Below are positions 61,479 through 64,000 of a stretch of 64,000 nt of DNA, piece by piece (position 1 is the first letter of the stretch; each line of letters starts with the position of its first letter). The notes beneath the pieces were generated by a model. The model saw only the letters and a list, made by a program, of their open reading frames with translations, was not told the origin of the DNA and ran no database searches. This DNA comes from Pseudomonas sp. RGM2987 (GTDB lineage: Bacteria; Pseudomonadota; Gammaproteobacteria; Pseudomonadales; Pseudomonadaceae), in the NCBI RefSeq assembly GCF_022952855.1, contig NZ_JALJDX010000211.1, positions 42,349 to 106,348 on the forward strand, given 5' to 3'. Both the position numbers and the translations under genes were made by a program.

Positions 61479-62240
61479 TCAGGACTTTTCGAAACAACTG
61501 GCGATCAGCTTGTCCAGCACCCTGTCGGACTTGGCCTCGGCCTTTTCCATCGTCGTCTGCCAGACCGGCACGCAGGGGCGCAGGTCGGTCTCTTCTTCAG
61601 CCCGGGCCAGCCATTGCCAGCAATCGTGCCAGTCGCCCAACGCGCCCTGGGCCGACTTGAGCCGTGGCATCGCAGCTTTTGGCAGGCGATCGAGTTCTGG
61701 GTAAGCCTCGATGGCATAGCGCACGCGCTTGATCAGCAGACGCAGCCGATGGCGGTCATGGGCTGGATCGCGCAGGGCCTTGCCAAGTTTTTTCCATTGC
61801 TTGTCCAGGCGCTTTTCGATGCGCTGGCGCAATCCGCCAAGCAGCCCCTCGCGCTGGGCCGCGCGGATGAAGCGCGGGAACGCATCGAGGATCATCAGCA
61901 ATTGCGTCAGCTCCGGGCTGTCAGCCACGGCGGGATAGGCGCCGGCCATTTGCGCCCGGCGCCGCTGCGCCGCTTCGGTCTTGCCATGTTGCTCAAGGTA
62001 AGCCGCCAACACTTCCCGGTCACGCAGAGGCGTGGTCAAGGTGCCCACCGCCGACGCGGCTGATTCCAACTGCTCGACGCCGGGTAACCCGCGCAACGGC
62101 CGCAGCAGACTGCGCAAGCGACGGACCGTGGTGCGCAAGTCGTGCAACGCTTCGCTGTCGGTATGGGCATTCAAGCGGGCCTGACAGGCCAACAGGCGGA
62201 CTTCAAGGCCCAGTATCCGGGCCACCAGCCGATCGATCAT
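61479..62240 (-). CDS. CHAD-domain protein
   Basis: A 253-residue, strongly basic helical protein. CHAD domains bind polyphosphate; the family pattern of paired His/Arg is visible in the EALHDLRTTVRRLRSLLRPL block near residue 42 and in RHRLRLLIKRVRYAIEAYPE in the second half. No polyphosphate kinase or CYTH gene is adjacent. ATG 62240 has no strong ribosome site; the in-frame ATG at 62288 lies inside a repeat and is considered less likely. It probably acts as a polyphosphate-binding or targeting factor. Confidence 0.85.
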   Translation of the reverse strand: MIDRLVARILGLEVRLLACQARLNAHTDSEALHDLRTTVRRLRSLLRPLRGLPGVEQLESAASAVGTLTTPLRDREVLAAYLEQHGKTEAAQRRRAQMAGAYPAVADSPELTQLLMILDAFPRFIRAAQREGLLGGLRQRIEKRLDKQWKKLGKALRDPAHDRHRLRLLIKRVRYAIEAYPELDRLPKAAMPRLKSAQGALGDWHDCWQWLARAEEETDLRPCVPVWQTTMEKAEAKSDRVLDKLIASCFEKS

Positions 62241-62254
62241 GGGGGCGTACTCCG

Positions 62255-62335
62255 TACGCAGCTTCAAGCGTCGAGCTGCAAGCTTCAAGTGGGGAGCGAT
62301 GCGCTTTTACTTGTAGCTCGCAGCTTGCGGCTTGT
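62255..62335. repeat. Tandem and inverted AGCTTCAAG/AGCTTGCAG-type repeats
   Basis: Related short words (AGCTTCAAGC, GTCGAGCTGCAAGC, AGCTCGCAGCTTGC) recur in both orientations. This resembles another intergenic repeat family of fluorescent pseudomonads. It lies between two minus-strand genes. Confidence 0.6.
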
Positions 62336-62343
62336 CGCTGCTT

Positions 62344-62634
62344 TTATCGTCCTGCGCGGGATTCGCGAATATAGAAACGCGCCTTCTCGGCTTTTTTGGT
62401 GCAGCCTTCAAAGGCTTCGAATTGTTGCTGGGTCTTGGCGCCGGTCAGCAGCGACAGGGCCTTGGAATAACTCACGGTACCGGCAAAACCTTCGGCCTTG
62501 GCCAGGTCCAGTTCATGCCAGGCGGCATCGAGTTGGCTGCCGCAGCTGTCACGGTAAGCGGTTTTGCCTGCGCAACCGGCCAGGGTCAAAACCATCAGGG
62601 ATGCCACCAGGGGCAGGCAGATCCGGGCTTTCAT
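62344..62634 (-). CDS. Small outer- or inner-membrane lipoprotein
   Basis: A 96-residue lipoprotein. The signal peptide ends in the lipobox LTLAGC (Cys21), and the mature part has a helical segment (SQLDAAWHELDLAKAEGFAG and YSKALSLLTGAKTQQQFEAF) with two further cysteines (SCGSQ; EGCTKK). Family unknown. It is the gene upstream of the CHAD gene on the same strand, with a repeat of about 80 bases between. Confidence 0.85.
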   Translation of the reverse strand: MKARICLPLVASLMVLTLAGCAGKTAYRDSCGSQLDAAWHELDLAKAEGFAGTVSYSKALSLLTGAKTQQQFEAFEGCTKKAEKARFYIRESRAGR

Positions 62635-62840
62635 CGATTACACCTCAAGTCAGGTAAACAGTCGTGCTGGTAAGACGGTCCCGCCGGCAAAAAGTGCCTG
62701 GGCCGGCCCGCTTATTCAAGTGTGGGCGAGAATACGCAAATGCCACGTCGGCGTGTCAAAAAACGACGCCTGCGCCACAACGATTGAGCCGAGCCGTAGA
62801 TGCGTGCATTGTTGAAGTCTGTACGACAAGGGGCCAGGTC

Positions 62841-63878
62841 ATGACAAAACGTGTCGCATTGGTATTGGGTTCGGGCGGCGCCCGGGGCTATGCCCATATC
62901 GGGGTGATCGAAGAAATCGAACGACGTGGCTACGACATCGCTTGCATCGCCGGCTGCTCGATGGGCGCGGTGGTGGGCGGGATCTATGCTGCGGGCAAGC
63001 TTGAGGATTACCGCAACTGGATCGAAAGCCTCGACTACCTGGACGTCCTGCGACTGGTGGACGTCAGCTTTCGCCTGGGGGCGATTCGTGGAGAGAAAGT
63101 CTTCGGCCAGATCCGCAAGATCGTCGGCGAACTCAATATCGAAGATCTGCGCATACCGTACACCGCTGTCGCGACCGACCTGACCAACCAACAGGAAATC
63201 TGGTTCCAGGAAGGTTGCCTGCACCAAGCGATGCGCGCCTCGGCGGCCATTCCCAGCCTGTTCACCCCGGTGATGCAAGGCAACCGCATGCTGGTGGACG
63301 GCGGCTTGCTCAATCCGCTGCCGATCGTGCCGGTGGTATCAAGCCACTGCGACCTGATCATCGCGGTCAACCTCAACGCCACCAACCAGAAGCAATACAA
63401 GTTGCCGGTGATTCCACGCCCCGCCGCGTTCCGGCGTCGCTTCGACACCCTGGTCAGCTCCCTGGGCTCACGCCTGCCGTTTCGCCGCAAGCAAGCCGAG
63501 CAACTGTTGCTGTTGGAGCAGGAAGCGCTGAAGGCCGAGGCCGCCGAGATCAACCCGTGGATCGATTCCGCCGAACCTGAAGGCCAGCAACCGGCCGCCG
63601 CGCCAGAGGCCGAAGGCGCGCCGAAATCCGCCACCGGCTCGTTCATCATCGACAACGTCGGCCCGGCCTCGTTGCTGGATCTGATCAACCAGAGTTTCGA
63701 GGTCATGCAGACCTCGCTGGCCCAGTACAAGATCGCCGGCTACCCACCGGATGTGCTGATTAACGTGCCGAAACGAGTATGCCGGTTCTTTGAGTTCTAC
63801 AAGGCGCCGGAGTTGATCGCCCTGGGGCGGGAGATTGCCAGTGATACCTTGGATCGGTATGAGAGTGAGCAGAATTAA
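62841..63878 (+). CDS. Patatin-like phospholipase (RssA type)
   Basis: Cytoplasmic or membrane-associated serine hydrolase of 345 residues. The oxyanion hole GSGGARGYAHIGVIEEIERR is at the N-terminus, the nucleophile Ser40 sits in CIAGCSMGAVVGGIY, and the catalytic Asp153 in MLVDGGLLNPLPI, as in bacterial patatins such as RssA. After the domain a proline/alanine/glutamate-rich linker (about 250-275) leads to a C-terminal helical part. It lacks a signal peptide. AAGGGGCC precedes ATG 62841. Physiological substrate unknown. Confidence 0.92.
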   Translation: MTKRVALVLGSGGARGYAHIGVIEEIERRGYDIACIAGCSMGAVVGGIYAAGKLEDYRNWIESLDYLDVLRLVDVSFRLGAIRGEKVFGQIRKIVGELNIEDLRIPYTAVATDLTNQQEIWFQEGCLHQAMRASAAIPSLFTPVMQGNRMLVDGGLLNPLPIVPVVSSHCDLIIAVNLNATNQKQYKLPVIPRPAAFRRRFDTLVSSLGSRLPFRRKQAEQLLLLEQEALKAEAAEINPWIDSAEPEGQQPAAAPEAEGAPKSATGSFIIDNVGPASLLDLINQSFEVMQTSLAQYKIAGYPPDVLINVPKRVCRFFEFYKAPELIALGREIASDTLDRYESEQN

Positions 63879-63896
63879 GCATCAGCACTGAGTCCA

Positions 63897-64000
63897 TGTG
63901 GCGAGGGAGCTTGCTCCCGCTGGGGTGCGCAGCGCCCCCCGAACCGAACAGCTCGGTGTATCAGGCTCATTGAGTTGGCTGTACGGGGGCTGCTTCGCAC
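63897..64000. repeat. REP element, cut by the window edge
   Basis: GTGGCGAGGGAGCTTGCTCC starts at 63898 after the patatin gene; its mate should lie beyond the end of the window. The flanks GGGGTGCGCAGCGCCCCC match the copy at 59.96 kb. Confidence 0.85.

Overview
The window is chromosomal DNA of a fluorescent pseudomonad, most likely of the Pseudomonas fluorescens species complex. The evidence is the protein repertoire (OprI, SagS, OspR, EarP with an arginine-type EF-P, class II DAHP synthase), a GC-rich coding style throughout, and two families of Pseudomonas REP elements in the gaps between genes. No prophage, integrase, transposase, CRISPR array, rRNA or tRNA was recognised. This is mostly core genome, about 62 protein genes packed tightly on both strands.

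Layout. (1) 0-5.6 kb: a small coiled-coil membrane protein, the molybdenum cofactor genes moeA-moaB (minus) and mobA (plus), a YgdR-like lipoprotein, a repeat-rich gap, an RluA-type pseudouridine synthase, a small gene under a perfect LexA box, and a glutaredoxin-like protein. (2) 5.8-11.7 kb: a CPA2 antiporter with an RCK domain, an Amt transporter, a YqjD-YqjE-like three-gene operon and a dGTPase. (3) 12.1-19.5 kb: a BvgAS/RocAS-like response regulator and 1210-residue unorthodox sensor kinase, followed by a 982-residue Cache-HAMP-GAF-HD-GYP protein with a large insert inside its catalytic domain. (4) 19.5-29.2 kb: free-methionine sulfoxide reductase and a DUF815 ATPase; then sagS, ospR, gpx, msrB, an alanine aminotransferase, htpX, tpm and a DOPA dioxygenase. 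(5) 29.4-41.5 kb: DeaD helicase, a spermidine-synthase-like protein, class II DAHP synthase, a YcaQ/AlkZ-family DNA glycosylase, a DUF1127 protein divergent from a LysR regulator, a TSUP permease, ohrR-ohr-esterase, then efp and earP. (6) 41.6-47.7 kb: a small membrane protein with a Gre-like protein, cysB, a universal stress protein, a 5'-nucleotidase, a ketopantoate-reductase-like enzyme, class I DAHP synthase and a small acetyltransferase. (7) 48.3-63.9 kb: oprI and an L,D-transpeptidase, tesA divergent from a YbbA-YbbP-type ABC exporter, greB, doxX, an MltF-like transglycosylase, tatD, a chemoreceptor, an acyl-CoA thioesterase, a CHAD protein, a lipoprotein and a patatin-like phospholipase.

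How the parts fit. Oxidative-stress repair is strongly represented: thiol peroxidase-type Gpx, protein (MsrB) and free (fRMsr) methionine sulfoxide reductases, Ohr, and two two-cysteine MarR sensors (OspR, OhrR), each with candidate operator palindromes that I could read. A second theme is surface and c-di-GMP signalling (SagS, the BvgAS-like pair, the HD-GYP protein). A third is envelope maintenance (OprI with its probable anchoring enzyme, MltF, TesA and YbbAP, YqjD-like proteins). EF-P and the enzyme that rhamnosylates its Arg32 are adjacent and co-directional.

Gene order from sagS to earP and again from oprI to the chemoreceptor resembles, from memory, the P. aeruginosa PA2824-PA2867 region; the cysB/DAHP synthase block lies between these halves. 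I saw no clear candidate for a wholly new multi-gene system. The best leads are the HD-GYP protein with its split catalytic domain and upstream palindrome, the SOS-controlled small gene, the terminator-like hairpin just in front of msrB, and a Gre-like protein paired with a small membrane protein.
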